From positions 620,001 to 684,000 of the forward strand of contig NZ_FSQT01000002.1 in NCBI RefSeq assembly GCF_900143515.1: a stretch of DNA of 64,000 nucleotides. The letters run 5' to 3'. Positions 24,154 to 32,673 of this stretch are shown here, in pieces (position 1 is the first letter of the stretch; each line of letters begins with the position of its first letter). A program made the position numbers and the translations under genes. Under the pieces are notes generated by a model. It saw nothing but the letters and a program-made list of their open reading frames with translations, did no database searches and was not told where the DNA came from. The DNA is from Micromonospora cremea (GTDB lineage: Bacteria > Actinomycetota > Actinomycetes > Mycobacteriales > Micromonosporaceae).

Positions 24154-25380
24154 TCAGACAGCCACCGCGGCCAGCGCCGGTTGCACCTCGGTCCAGGAGG
24201 AGCCGATCTCCGCCGAACGGGTCACCGCGTCCAGCACGAGCTGGACCTGCAACGCGTCGGCGAAGGAGGGAGCCGGGTCGGCGCCGGTGGCGACCGCCTC
24301 GATGAAGTCGCGCATCTGGTGGGTGAAGGAGTGCTCGTAGCCGATGATGTGGCCGGGCGGCCACCACGCCGACATGTACGGGTGCTCGCCCTCGGTCACC
24401 AGGATGCGGCTGAAACCCTGTTCCACGCTGGGCCGGGTGGCGTCGTAGAACTCCAGTTCGTTGAGGCGTTCCAGGTCGAAGACCACACTGCCCAGCGAGC
24501 CGTTGATCTCGACACGCAGGGCGTTCTTGCGACCGGTGGCGAACCTGCTCGCCTCGTACGTGGCTAGGGCGCCACCGTCGAGCCGGGCCACGAAGACCGC
24601 GGCGTCGTCGACGGTGACCGGACCGGTGGCCGGGGCGTTGCCGTCCACCGAACCGCTGCCGTCCACCGAGGCCGCCAACCCGCTGGACCCGGCCGGCAAC
24701 GGCCGCTCCTTGACGAAGGTCTCGGTGACCGCGCTGACGCCGGTGATCCGCTGGCCGGTGACGAACTGGGTCAGATCGATGATGTGCGCGCCGATGTCAC
24801 CGAGCGCACCGGAGCCCGCCCTGTCCTTCTGCAACCGCCACACCAGCGGGAACTGCGGGTCCACGATCCAGTCCTGCAGGTACGTCGCTCGGACGTGTCG
24901 AATCACCCCGAGTCGTCCGTCGGCGACCAGCTGGCGCATCATCGTGACCGCGGGAACCCGGCGGTAGTTGAACCCGCACATCGACCGCACCCCGGCTGCC
25001 CGGGCGGTGTCCGCCGCGGCGGTCATCGCCCGCGCCTCGGCCACCGTGTTGGCCAACGGCTTCTCACACAGCACGTGCTTGCCGGCGGCCAACGCGGCGA
25101 GTGCGATCTCGGCGTGGCTGTCACCCGGGGTGCAGACGTCGACCACGTCGATGTCGTCCCGGCTGATCAGGTCACGCCAGTCCGTGGTGTACGCGTCCCA
25201 ACCGAGCCGGTCGGCGGCGTCCGCCACCTTTCCGGTGTCCCGGCCGCAGATCAGCGCCATCCGGGCCCGCGCCGGCAGGTCGTACACGCGGTTCACGGTC
25301 CGCCACGCCTGCGAGTGCGCGGCGCCCATGAACGCGTAGCCGACCATGCCGACCCGCAGTTCTCTGTCTGTCGTGGACAA
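24154..25380 (-). CDS. Gfo/Idh/MocA family oxidoreductase
   Basis: A 408-residue NAD(P)-dependent dehydrogenase. The Rossmann motif is 'VGMVGYAFMGAAHSQAW' at the N-terminus, 'EKPLANT' is the conserved catalytic lysine motif (residue ~106), and 'GDIGAHIIDLTQFV' contains the family's aspartate-histidine pair. These enzymes oxidise or reduce hydroxyl groups of sugars and inositols, often producing or removing a 3-keto group. It is the last gene of a sugar ABC transporter operon, 20 bases after the binding-protein gene. Substrate not known. Confidence 0.92.
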   Translation of the reverse strand: MSTTDRELRVGMVGYAFMGAAHSQAWRTVNRVYDLPARARMALICGRDTGKVADAADRLGWDAYTTDWRDLISRDDIDVVDVCTPGDSHAEIALAALAAGKHVLCEKPLANTVAEARAMTAAADTARAAGVRSMCGFNYRRVPAVTMMRQLVADGRLGVIRHVRATYLQDWIVDPQFPLVWRLQKDRAGSGALGDIGAHIIDLTQFVTGQRITGVSAVTETFVKERPLPAGSSGLAASVDGSGSVDGNAPATGPVTVDDAAVFVARLDGGALATYEASRFATGRKNALRVEINGSLGSVVFDLERLNELEFYDATRPSVEQGFSRILVTEGEHPYMSAWWPPGHIIGYEHSFTHQMRDFIEAVATGADPAPSFADALQVQLVLDAVTRSAEIGSSWTEVQPALAAVAV

Positions 25381-25400
25381 GGTGGGTCTCCCCCCGTGTG

Positions 25401-26453
25401 TCAGAACCCGAGCTTCTCGTAGCTGCTCGCGTTCTCCTTGGTGATCGTCTCCGAGGCGAGGGTCAGTTCCTTGGGCACCTGCAGCTCCGTGAGGTCACCC
25501 AGGCCCCGGCCCTGGGCGATGAGCCGGGCGAGCGAGATCGCCGACGAGGCCATCGACGGGTTGTAGGTGACCGTCGCCTTGAGCACGCTGTTGTCGGCCT
25601 TGATCGCCTCGATCGCGAGCTTCGAGCCCGCGCCGCCGACCATGAAGAACTCCGAGCGGTTGGCCTGCTTGATGGCGGCGAGCACGCCGATGCCCTGGTC
25701 GTCGTCGTGGTTCCAGATCGCGTCGATCTTCGGCAGCGCCTGGAGCAACTGGGCCGCCTCGCGCTGGCCGCTGTCCGAGGTGAACTCGGCCGAGCGGCGG
25801 TTGTTCACCTCGAACCCGTAGGTGGCCAGGGCCGCCGCGAAGCCCGCGCTGCGCTCGACGGTCAGCGGGATCTCCAGACCGGCGATCTCACCGATGATCG
25901 GGTTGGCGACGCCCTTGTCCTTGAGCTGCTTGCCGATGAAGTGCCCGGCGGAGACGCCCATGCCGTAGTTGTCGCCCTTGATGACCAGCCGCGAGGCCAG
26001 CGCGTCGGGGAAGACCCGGTCGAGGTTGACGATCGGGATGCCCGCCTGCATCGCCTGGAGGGCGACCGCGTTGACCTCCTTGCCGTCGTGCGGCAGCACG
26101 ACGATGATGTCCGGCTTCTGGGCGATCAGCGTGCCGAGGGTCGAGCGCTGAGCCTCGGAGGTCGTCCCACCGTCGACCTCCTTGAGCTCCACGTCCGAGT
26201 ACGCGGCGGCCTGCGCCTTGGCGTTGGCGTGGATCGCGCCCATCCAGCCGTGGTCGGCGGCGGGGGCGGAGAAGCCGATGACGACCTTCTTGCCCGGGGC
26301 GTTGTTGCCGGCGCCGTCTCCGGCGGCCTTGGTCTGGGTGCTGGCCGCGGGGGTTTCGTTACTGGTGCAGGCGGTGAGCAGGGTGGCAGCGCCGACGGCG
26401 GCCCCACCGAAAAGCAAGCGACGACGCGACAGGTCGCGACTGTGCTGGGTCAT
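25401..26453 (-). CDS. Sugar ABC transporter substrate-binding lipoprotein
   Basis: A 350-residue periplasmic-binding protein of the ribose/galactose type (peripla_BP_4). The N-terminus combines a twin-arginine motif (SRRRLLFGG) and a lipobox (LLTAC), so it is probably exported folded and lipid-anchored. 'VVIGFSAPAADHGWMGAIH' begins the first lobe and 'IDAIWNHDDDQGIGVLAAI' the second. ATG 26453 follows CAGGAGG. With the permease and ATPase upstream it forms an importer; the ligand is likely a monosaccharide or inositol but is unproven. Confidence 0.93.
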   Translation of the reverse strand: MTQHSRDLSRRRLLFGGAAVGAATLLTACTSNETPAASTQTKAAGDGAGNNAPGKKVVIGFSAPAADHGWMGAIHANAKAQAAAYSDVELKEVDGGTTSEAQRSTLGTLIAQKPDIIVVLPHDGKEVNAVALQAMQAGIPIVNLDRVFPDALASRLVIKGDNYGMGVSAGHFIGKQLKDKGVANPIIGEIAGLEIPLTVERSAGFAAALATYGFEVNNRRSAEFTSDSGQREAAQLLQALPKIDAIWNHDDDQGIGVLAAIKQANRSEFFMVGGAGSKLAIEAIKADNSVLKATVTYNPSMASSAISLARLIAQGRGLGDLTELQVPKELTLASETITKENASSYEKLGF

Positions 26454-26548
26454 GACGACCTCCTGGGAACGGGATGGAGTTGTTGAGGGTGTGCGAGGTC
26501 CGGCCACTGTCGAATGTCTCGACGTCGCCAGGAACAACGTGCGGTGCG

Positions 26549-27676
26549 TCAGGTTGTGGTGGTGAGCCTGTTCCGCGCGAGGAGCCGAGTGAAGGACTTG
26601 AACTGGAACTGCTGGACCAGGACGGCGGCGACGATGATGCCGCCCTTGACCATGTTCTGTGCCTCGATGGAGAGGCCGTTGATGGCGAAGAGGTTGGTGA
26701 TCGTGGCAAAGATGATCACGCCGAGCAGCGAGCCGACGATCGTGCCCCGACCACCGCTGAGCAGCGTCCCGCCGATGATCGCTGCGGCGATCGCGTCCAG
26801 CTCGTAGAGGTTGGCCATCGCCGCCTGGGCCGAGGTGGCCTGGGAGGTGAGCATGATGGCGGCGATGCCGCAGCAGAGGCCGGAGAGCGCGTAGAGCAGC
26901 ATGGTGTGCCGGCGGACGTTGATGCCGGCCAGCCGCGCGGCCTCCGGGTTGCCGCCGACCGCGATGGTCCGCCGCCCGAAGGTCGTCCGGTTGAGCAGGA
27001 CCCACCCGGCCACCACGACCGCGCCGAGGATGTAGACCAGGATCGGAATCCCGAGCACCTTGCGCGCCGCGATGTCGTTGATGAACGTGCTGCTCGAGAC
27101 CTGGGTCTGCTTGTTGGAGATCGACGCCGCGAGCCCGCGAGCGGCCACCAGCATCGCGAGCGTCGCGATGAAGGGCACCAGCCGCCCGTACGAGATGAGC
27201 ACGCCGTTGACCAGACCCACGCAGATGCCGACCACGATCGCGGTGAAGATCATGCCGGCGGCGCCGTAGCTCTGGGTGGCCACCGTGGTGCACCAGACGC
27301 CGGCCAGCGCGACGATCGCTCCGACCGACAGGTCGATGCCGCCGCCGATGATCACGAAGGTCATGCCCACCGTGACCACGCCGACGACCGAGGCGAGCTG
27401 GAGGATGGCCAGGATGTTGTTCCAGACCCAGGTGGGATCGTCGTAGAGGTCGGGCTTGGTGATCGCGCCGACCAGGATGAGCGCGGCCAGCACTCCGATC
27501 AGACCGAGGTTGCGCTTGACACCGTCGCCGTTGTCACCCCGCCACCAGGAGAGCCGCCCCCTGGATGCCGCCTTGTCGCCGGCCACCGCCGTCTCGGCCG
27601 GGTCCACCGGCGGCGACTGCACCGGAAGCTGCGTGCGCTCCGGTGTCGCGGTGGGTGTGGGAGTCGCGTCGCTCAT
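26549..27676 (-). CDS. Sugar ABC transporter permease (ribose type)
   Basis: A 375-residue protein with a ~45-residue charged N-terminal extension and about ten membrane helices. Family markers are 'VTVGMTFVIIGGGIDLSVGAIVAL', here split as GMTFVIIGGGIDLSVG, then 'GLVNGVLISYGRLVPFIATL' and 'AVGGNPEAARLAGINV', the coupling region. It dimerises to form the channel for the importer encoded by its neighbours. Its start overlaps the ATPase stop by four bases. Confidence 0.93.
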   Translation of the reverse strand: MSDATPTPTATPERTQLPVQSPPVDPAETAVAGDKAASRGRLSWWRGDNGDGVKRNLGLIGVLAALILVGAITKPDLYDDPTWVWNNILAILQLASVVGVVTVGMTFVIIGGGIDLSVGAIVALAGVWCTTVATQSYGAAGMIFTAIVVGICVGLVNGVLISYGRLVPFIATLAMLVAARGLAASISNKQTQVSSSTFINDIAARKVLGIPILVYILGAVVVAGWVLLNRTTFGRRTIAVGGNPEAARLAGINVRRHTMLLYALSGLCCGIAAIMLTSQATSAQAAMANLYELDAIAAAIIGGTLLSGGRGTIVGSLLGVIIFATITNLFAINGLSIEAQNMVKGGIIVAAVLVQQFQFKSFTRLLARNRLTTTT

Positions 27677-29298
27677 GCCGGTGCGCCTTCCATCAGGGAC
27701 CCCGCCATCACGAGGTCGAGCACGGTGTTCTCGTCGAGTTCGCCGGCCGGGGCCTCGCGGACGACCCGACCCTCCCGCATGACCAGCACCCGGTCGGCCA
27801 GGCCGAGCACCTCGGGCACCTCGCTGGAGACCAGCAGCACCCCGACGCCCTGTGCGGCCAACGCCCGGATGACCTGGTAGAGCTCAGCCCGGGCACCCAC
27901 GTCCACGCCCCGGGTGGGCTCGTCGAGCAGCAGCAGTTTGGTGCCGCCGAGCAGCCAGCGCCCGACCACCACCTTCTGCTGGTTGCCGCCGGAGAGGGTG
28001 CGCACCGGCCGTCCGACATCCCGGGGCCGCAGCTCCAGGCTCTCGGCGATCCGGTCCGCTTCGGCCCGTTCCTTGGCGGCGTCGGTGAAGCCGAGCCGCG
28101 CGTACCGGCCGAAGGTGGCCAGCGTGACGTTGCGGTAGATCGGTTCACCGAGCAGCAGCGCCTGGCTCTTGCGTTCCTCGGGGGCCATCCCCATGCCGGC
28201 CCGTACCGCGGCGCCGACACTGCCCGGACGCAGCACCCGCCCGGCCATCCGGACCGAGCCGGCCTCCGCGACGCGGGCGCCGTAGATGGTCTCCAGCAAC
28301 TCCGAGCGGCCGGAGCCGACCAGTCCGGCGATGCCGACGATCTCCCCGGCGCGGACGTCGAGCGAGACGTCGGCGAACTCGCCGGGACGGGTCAGCCCCT
28401 CCACCTGGAGCAGCTCGGCGCCGACCGTGTCGTCGGTCGGCCGGTCCGGGAAGACGTACTCGATGGTGCGGCCGGTCATCCGGCTGACCAGGTCGCGGGT
28501 CGGGGTGTCGCGCGCCGGCAGGTTCGCCGCCGTGGTCCGGCCGTCCTTGAGTACGGTGACCCGGTCGCCGATCTCGCGGATCTCCTCCAGGCGATGGGAG
28601 ATGTAGATGACCGCGATGCCCTGTGCGGTCAGCTCGCGGATGATCCGGAACAGGTTGCCGACCTCGTCGTGGGCCAGCACGGCGCTCGGCTCGTCCATGA
28701 TGATCAGCCGGGCCTCGTGCGACAGCGCCCGTGCCATGCTGACGATCTGCTTGCCGGCGGCCGGCAGTGCGCGGACCATCCGCCCGGGCGGGATCTCGCC
28801 GTGGCCGAGCCGGCCGAGGATCTGCCGGGTGTGCCGGGCCATCTTGCCGCGCCGGACGAAACCGAAGCTGCGGTGCTCGTGGCCGAGGAAGGCGTTCTCC
28901 GCCACCGAGAGATCCTCGACCAGGTCGAGTTCCTGGTAGATGGTCGCGATGCCGGCGCGCATGGCGGCCTGCGGATTGGCGAAGCTGACCGGCTCGCCGC
29001 GCCACTCGACCTCGCCGGAGTCCGGCTGGTGCACGCCGGCCAGCACCTTGATCAGGGTGGACTTGCCGGCGCCGTTCTGCCCGAGCAGGCAGTGCACCTC
29101 GCCGGCGCGTACCTCCAGCTGCACGCCGTCCAGGGCGCGTACCCCGGGGAAGGTCTTGACCACGTCGGTGAGGCGCAGGACGACCTCACCGGCGACGGTG
29201 TCGGCGGGGGCTTCGATCAGCGGCGCGTCGGCACCGGTGGCCGTCGGCTCGGTGGCGGCGTTCTCCTCGGAATGGGCCACGGTCTCCTCCTCGCTCAC
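27673..29298 (-). CDS. Sugar ABC transporter ATP-binding protein (two fused ATPase domains)
   Basis: A 541-residue protein of the RbsA/MglA type with a ~38-residue acidic N-terminal tail. Domain 1: Walker A GQNGAGKST (~73), Walker B 'LIIMDEPSAVL'. Its signature region reads 'ALPAAGKQIVSMARAL', lacking the normal LSxGQ. Domain 2: degenerate Walker A 'GLVGSGRSE' (usual for this family), proper signature 'LSGGNQQKVVVG' and Walker B 'LLLLDEPTRGVDVG'. It powers uptake by the adjacent permease. The altered first signature may reduce activity of one ATP site. Confidence 0.93.
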   Translation of the reverse strand: MSEEETVAHSEENAATEPTATGADAPLIEAPADTVAGEVVLRLTDVVKTFPGVRALDGVQLEVRAGEVHCLLGQNGAGKSTLIKVLAGVHQPDSGEVEWRGEPVSFANPQAAMRAGIATIYQELDLVEDLSVAENAFLGHEHRSFGFVRRGKMARHTRQILGRLGHGEIPPGRMVRALPAAGKQIVSMARALSHEARLIIMDEPSAVLAHDEVGNLFRIIRELTAQGIAVIYISHRLEEIREIGDRVTVLKDGRTTAANLPARDTPTRDLVSRMTGRTIEYVFPDRPTDDTVGAELLQVEGLTRPGEFADVSLDVRAGEIVGIAGLVGSGRSELLETIYGARVAEAGSVRMAGRVLRPGSVGAAVRAGMGMAPEERKSQALLLGEPIYRNVTLATFGRYARLGFTDAAKERAEADRIAESLELRPRDVGRPVRTLSGGNQQKVVVGRWLLGGTKLLLLDEPTRGVDVGARAELYQVIRALAAQGVGVLLVSSEVPEVLGLADRVLVMREGRVVREAPAGELDENTVLDLVMAGSLMEGAPA

Positions 29299-29326
29299 GA
29301 CGGTTTTCCGGCTTGCGACTGCGGGC

Positions 29327-30505
29327 TCATGACGCCTCCGCGAAGGCGACGTCGCTGGCGAGCACCGCCGCGCCGGCGACGCCGGCCCGACCGCCGAGCT
29401 CGGAGAGCACGACCGGCAGGTTGCCGGTGGCCAGCGGCAGCGAACGGCGGTAGACCACGCTGCGGATCTCGGCGAGCAGGATGTGCCCGAGCTGGGCGAG
29501 CCCGCCGCCGATCACGATCATCGACGGGTTGGTGAAGCTGACCAGGCCGGCGAGCACCCCGCCGACCCGCCGTCCGCCGTCACGGATCAGCTGGATGCAG
29601 GTCACGTCCCCCTCGACGGCGCCTTCGGCGACGTCGAGTGCGGTCACCACGCCGCGCAGGGCCATCCGCTCGGCGAGCGCCGGCGACACCCCGCTGCGGG
29701 CGGCGGCGGTGGCGTCCTTGGCCAGCGCGGCGCCGCTGAACAACGCCTCCAGGCAGCCGACGTTGCCGCAGGAGCACATCGGACCGTGCGCGTCGACCTG
29801 GATGTGGCCGATGTCCCCGGCGCAGCCGTCGGTGCCCCGGTAGACCTCCCCGGTGAGGTAGATCCCGCACCCTATTCCGGTGCCGATCTTCACGAAGAGG
29901 AAGTCGTCCACCGAGTGGGCCACCCCGCCGTGTCGCTCGCCGATCGCCATGATGTTGACGTCGTTGTCGACCACCGCCGGGCAGCCGTGCTCCCGGCTGA
30001 GCAGCTCGCGCACCGGGAACCGGTCCCAGCCGGGCATGATCGGCGGCGAGACGGGGACGCCGTCGCGGAAGCTGACCGGGCCGGGCACGCCGATGCCCAC
30101 CGCGTCCAGCCGCTCGTACGCGCCGTCGACCTTTGCCTTGTGCAGCAGCTCGTTGACCCGTTGCAGGGTCACCTTCGGTCCGTTGCGGATGTCGGCGGCT
30201 TCGGCGTAGTGGGCCACCGGTTCGAGCCGGCCGTTGACCACCTCGACGTCCATCGAGCTGGCGCCCAGGTCGACGGCCGCGAACCGCAGCTTCGGGTTCA
30301 GCTCGACCAGCGTGGAGCGACGCCCGCCCCGGGAGGCGGCGAGCCCGGCCTCCGCGACGTAGCCCAACGCGACCAGTCGGTCCAGCTCAGCCAGGAGACG
30401 CGGGCGGGGCATCTGCAGCCGGTCGGCCAGCTCGGCCCGGGACACGGCCCCCTCGTCGCGGAGTAACCGCAACAGCCGGACGTGCAGGGGGTCGACGGTC
30501 CGCAC
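29327..30505 (-). CDS. ROK family transcriptional repressor
   Basis: A 392-residue protein built like the ROK gene at 6534: winged helix ~8-60 (SRAELADRLQMPRPRLLAEL), then a ROK domain with 'GIGVPGPVSF', 'DNDVNIMAIGE' and the zinc motif CSCGNVGCLEA. It is the first gene of the sugar ABC operon and probably represses it in the absence of ligand. GTG at 30505 is preceded by GAGGTGAG. Dyads at 30534-30570 and 30621-30644 in its upstream region are candidate autoregulatory operators. Confidence 0.92.
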   Translation of the reverse strand: MRTVDPLHVRLLRLLRDEGAVSRAELADRLQMPRPRLLAELDRLVALGYVAEAGLAASRGGRRSTLVELNPKLRFAAVDLGASSMDVEVVNGRLEPVAHYAEAADIRNGPKVTLQRVNELLHKAKVDGAYERLDAVGIGVPGPVSFRDGVPVSPPIMPGWDRFPVRELLSREHGCPAVVDNDVNIMAIGERHGGVAHSVDDFLFVKIGTGIGCGIYLTGEVYRGTDGCAGDIGHIQVDAHGPMCSCGNVGCLEALFSGAALAKDATAAARSGVSPALAERMALRGVVTALDVAEGAVEGDVTCIQLIRDGGRRVGGVLAGLVSFTNPSMIVIGGGLAQLGHILLAEIRSVVYRRSLPLATGNLPVVLSELGGRAGVAGAAVLASDVAFAEAS

Positions 30506-30533
30506 CCGGACTCACCTCTTCATTGGACTCGTT

Positions 30534-30570
30534 CACATCGGCGCAATGCCGATGTGTTGTGTCCGACACA
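30534..30570 (-). promoter_or_regulatory. Dyads in the leader of the ROK/ABC operon
   Basis: An exact 9-bp dyad CACATCGGC-N5-GCCGATGTG (30534-30556) lies next to TGTGTC-C-GACACA (30558-30570). Both are within 70 bases upstream of the ROK start codon. They may be operators or a leader hairpin. Confidence 0.5.
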
Positions 30571-30620
30571 GTAGGAGCGTTCCGTGCCGCCTGTCCAGAG
30601 CTTCAGCCATTCTGATCCCA

Positions 30621-30644
30621 ACTTTTGTCCGAAAGAACAAAAGC
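30621..30644 (-). promoter_or_regulatory. Dyad ACTTTTG-N10-CAAAAGC, possible ROK operator
   Basis: Seven-base arms (one mismatch) spaced by 10 bases in an AT-rich stretch about 115 bases upstream of the ROK start. The same spacing occurs at 15101-15124. Confidence 0.5.
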
Positions 30645-30718
30645 TACTAGTCGATCAAGAAAAGGATCACCGAGCGCCCGGGTCCGCTCGCCCGATGTGC
30701 CACCGCCGGACACGCGAC

Positions 30719-30751
30719 CGCCCCACCACCCGATATGCAGGTGGCGGGGCG
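30719..30751 (-). terminator. Terminator of the BrkB-family gene
   Basis: 12-bp stem (CGCCCCACCACC / GGTGGCGGGGCG, one mismatch) with a 9-base loop, 16 bases past the stop of the gene at 30767. Confidence 0.75.
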
Positions 30752-30766
30752 ATCGGCGCGGACGGG

Positions 30767-31792
30767 TCAGCGGCGGCGGGCGGAGTTCCGCTTCTTCTTG
30801 AGCTTGCGGTCGTCGCGCAGCTCGACGTACGGCTCCTCGTCGACCGAGTGGCCCGCCGAGATGGCCCGGCTGCGCTCCAGCTCCGCGTCGAACTCGGCGC
30901 CCAGCAGGATCGCGATGTTGCTCAGCCAGAGCCAGACCAGGAAGATGATCACCCCGGCCAGCGCCCCGTAGGTCTTGTTGTACGAGCCGAAGTTGCTCAC
31001 GTAGAAGGCGAACAGGCCGGAGATCACCAGCCAGATCACCACGGCCAGCACACCGCCCGGGCTGACCCAGCGGAACCCGCCGTGCCGTGCGTTCGGCGAC
31101 GCCCAGTACAGGATCGCGAACATCAGGCTGACCAGGATCAGCAGCACCGGCCACTTGGCGACATCCCACACCGTGACCGCCGTCGAGCCGAGGCCGATCG
31201 CATCACCGACCAGCTCGGCGAGACGGCCGGTGAAGACCACGATCACCGCGCTGGCCAGCAGCAGCACCCCGATCACCGCGGTCACGCCGAGCCGGATCGG
31301 CAGCGTCTTCCAGATCGGCCGCCCCTCCGGCACGTCGTAGATGGCGTTGGAGGCGCGCATGAACGCGCCGATGTACCCGGACGCGGACCAGAACGCCGCC
31401 AGCAGACCGAGGATCGCCGCGATGCTGGCCAGGCCGCCGTTCTTGTCCGCTGTGCCTATCGCGTCGGTGATGATCTGCCGGATGTTGCCCTCCGGCACCG
31501 CCTGGTTGACGGTGTCCGTGACGCCCTGGGTGGCGCTCTCGCCGAGCAGGCCGAGGAGGGAGATCAGCACCAGCAGGCCGGGGAAGATGGACAGCACCCC
31601 GTAGTAGGTCAGCGCCGCCGCCCAGTCGGTCAGGCTGTCGTCCTGGAACTCGGTGACCGTCCGGCGCAGCGCCGCCTTCCAGCCGCTGCCGGGCAGGTCG
31701 GCGGGGCTTTCCGGCCCCTCGTCCGGGCCGACCGGCCCACGAGCCGAGTCACGGTCACGCCCGCCGCCAACGGAAGACTGGTCGGAGGCCAT
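30767..31792 (-). CDS. YihY/virulence factor BrkB family membrane protein
   Basis: A 341-residue integral membrane protein with ~6 helices. 'DWAAALTYYGVLSIFPGLLV' at about residue 55 is the family hallmark, followed by 'SASGYIGAFMRASNAIYDV' and 'RWVSPGGVLAVVIWLV'. Both termini are charged; the C-terminus is very basic (KLKKKRNSARRR). The family was once mislabelled as RNase BN and probably works in transport. It is monocistronic, bounded by a terminator. Confidence 0.92.
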   Translation of the reverse strand: MASDQSSVGGGRDRDSARGPVGPDEGPESPADLPGSGWKAALRRTVTEFQDDSLTDWAAALTYYGVLSIFPGLLVLISLLGLLGESATQGVTDTVNQAVPEGNIRQIITDAIGTADKNGGLASIAAILGLLAAFWSASGYIGAFMRASNAIYDVPEGRPIWKTLPIRLGVTAVIGVLLLASAVIVVFTGRLAELVGDAIGLGSTAVTVWDVAKWPVLLILVSLMFAILYWASPNARHGGFRWVSPGGVLAVVIWLVISGLFAFYVSNFGSYNKTYGALAGVIIFLVWLWLSNIAILLGAEFDAELERSRAISAGHSVDEEPYVELRDDRKLKKKRNSARRR

Positions 31793-31854
31793 CGCCCCTC
31801 CTCATCGTCGTGGTGTCGCCTCCGACATGCCCCGAGGAGGGCGGCGGGTAACCC

Positions 31855-32670
31855 CTACCGGTAGAGCAACCTGCCCATCCGGCGGGAAGCGACCAGCAGG
31901 CCGAGCGCCATCATCGCCAGCAGGTAGAGCACGTCGAGCAGCCAGGACCAACCGCTGCCGCCCAGCGCCAGACCGCGGATCAGGTGCACCGACCGGTAGA
32001 GCGGGGTGACCTCGATCAGCCAGTGCAGCAGGGTCGGATAGGCCTGCGCCGGCACGAACGTCCCGGAGAAGAGGAAAAGGGTGAACTGGGCGGACCCCAT
32101 CAGGTCGAAATCCTGCCAGCTGCGCATGAAGGTGGACAGCGCCATGCCGAGCGCACCGAACGCGAACCCGACCAGCGCGGCGGCCGGGAAGGCGGTCAGC
32201 GCCCGGGCGACGGTGGTCAGGTCCAGTGCGACCATCACCCCGAGGAACGCGGCCGAGTAGGCGCTGCCCCGCAGCATCGCCCAACCCAACTCGCCGAGGG
32301 CGATCTCGAACGGCCGTACCGGGGTGGCGATCACCCCGTCGTACAGCTTCATGTACTTCATCTTGCCGAAGAAGTTGAAAGTCGTCTCCGCGAGCGCCCC
32401 GGTCATCGCGGAGGAGGCGAGCATCGCCGGAGCCACGAACTCGGCGTACGGGACCAGCCGCCCGTCGGGCAGCGGGAGGTCGCCGACCAGCGTGCCGACG
32501 CCCACCCCGATCGAGAGCAGGTAGAGCAGCGGCTCCACGAAGCCGGAGAGCAGCAGCAGCCAGTAGACCGACTTCAGCGCCGCGACGTTGCGCTCGACCA
32601 CGGACGCCGACCGCCGGGACGCGGCGGAGACGTCGACCAGCCGAGGCAGGATCAGCGTGACCACGACCAC
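31855..32670 (-). CDS. ABC-2 type transporter permease
   Basis: A 271-residue membrane protein with six predicted helices and the ABC-2 signature 'FSGTFVPAQAYPTLLHWLIEVTPLYRSVHLIRGL' condensed in its last third (FSGTFVP, then TPLYRSVHLIRG). It pairs with the similar permease encoded three bases upstream and the ATPase at 34348 to form an exporter. The cargo is unknown; lipids, polysaccharide or drugs are usual for this family. Confidence 0.9.
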   Translation of the reverse strand: MVVVTLILPRLVDVSAASRRSASVVERNVAALKSVYWLLLLSGFVEPLLYLLSIGVGVGTLVGDLPLPDGRLVPYAEFVAPAMLASSAMTGALAETTFNFFGKMKYMKLYDGVIATPVRPFEIALGELGWAMLRGSAYSAAFLGVMVALDLTTVARALTAFPAAALVGFAFGALGMALSTFMRSWQDFDLMGSAQFTLFLFSGTFVPAQAYPTLLHWLIEVTPLYRSVHLIRGLALGGSGWSWLLDVLYLLAMMALGLLVASRRMGRLLYR

Positions 32671-32673
32671 TCC

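Noticed and set aside
23585..24367. Minus-strand open frame in the 23.6-24.2 kb gap
   Set aside because: Arg/Pro/Gly-rich with no domain, it runs into the Gfo/Idh gene out of frame.
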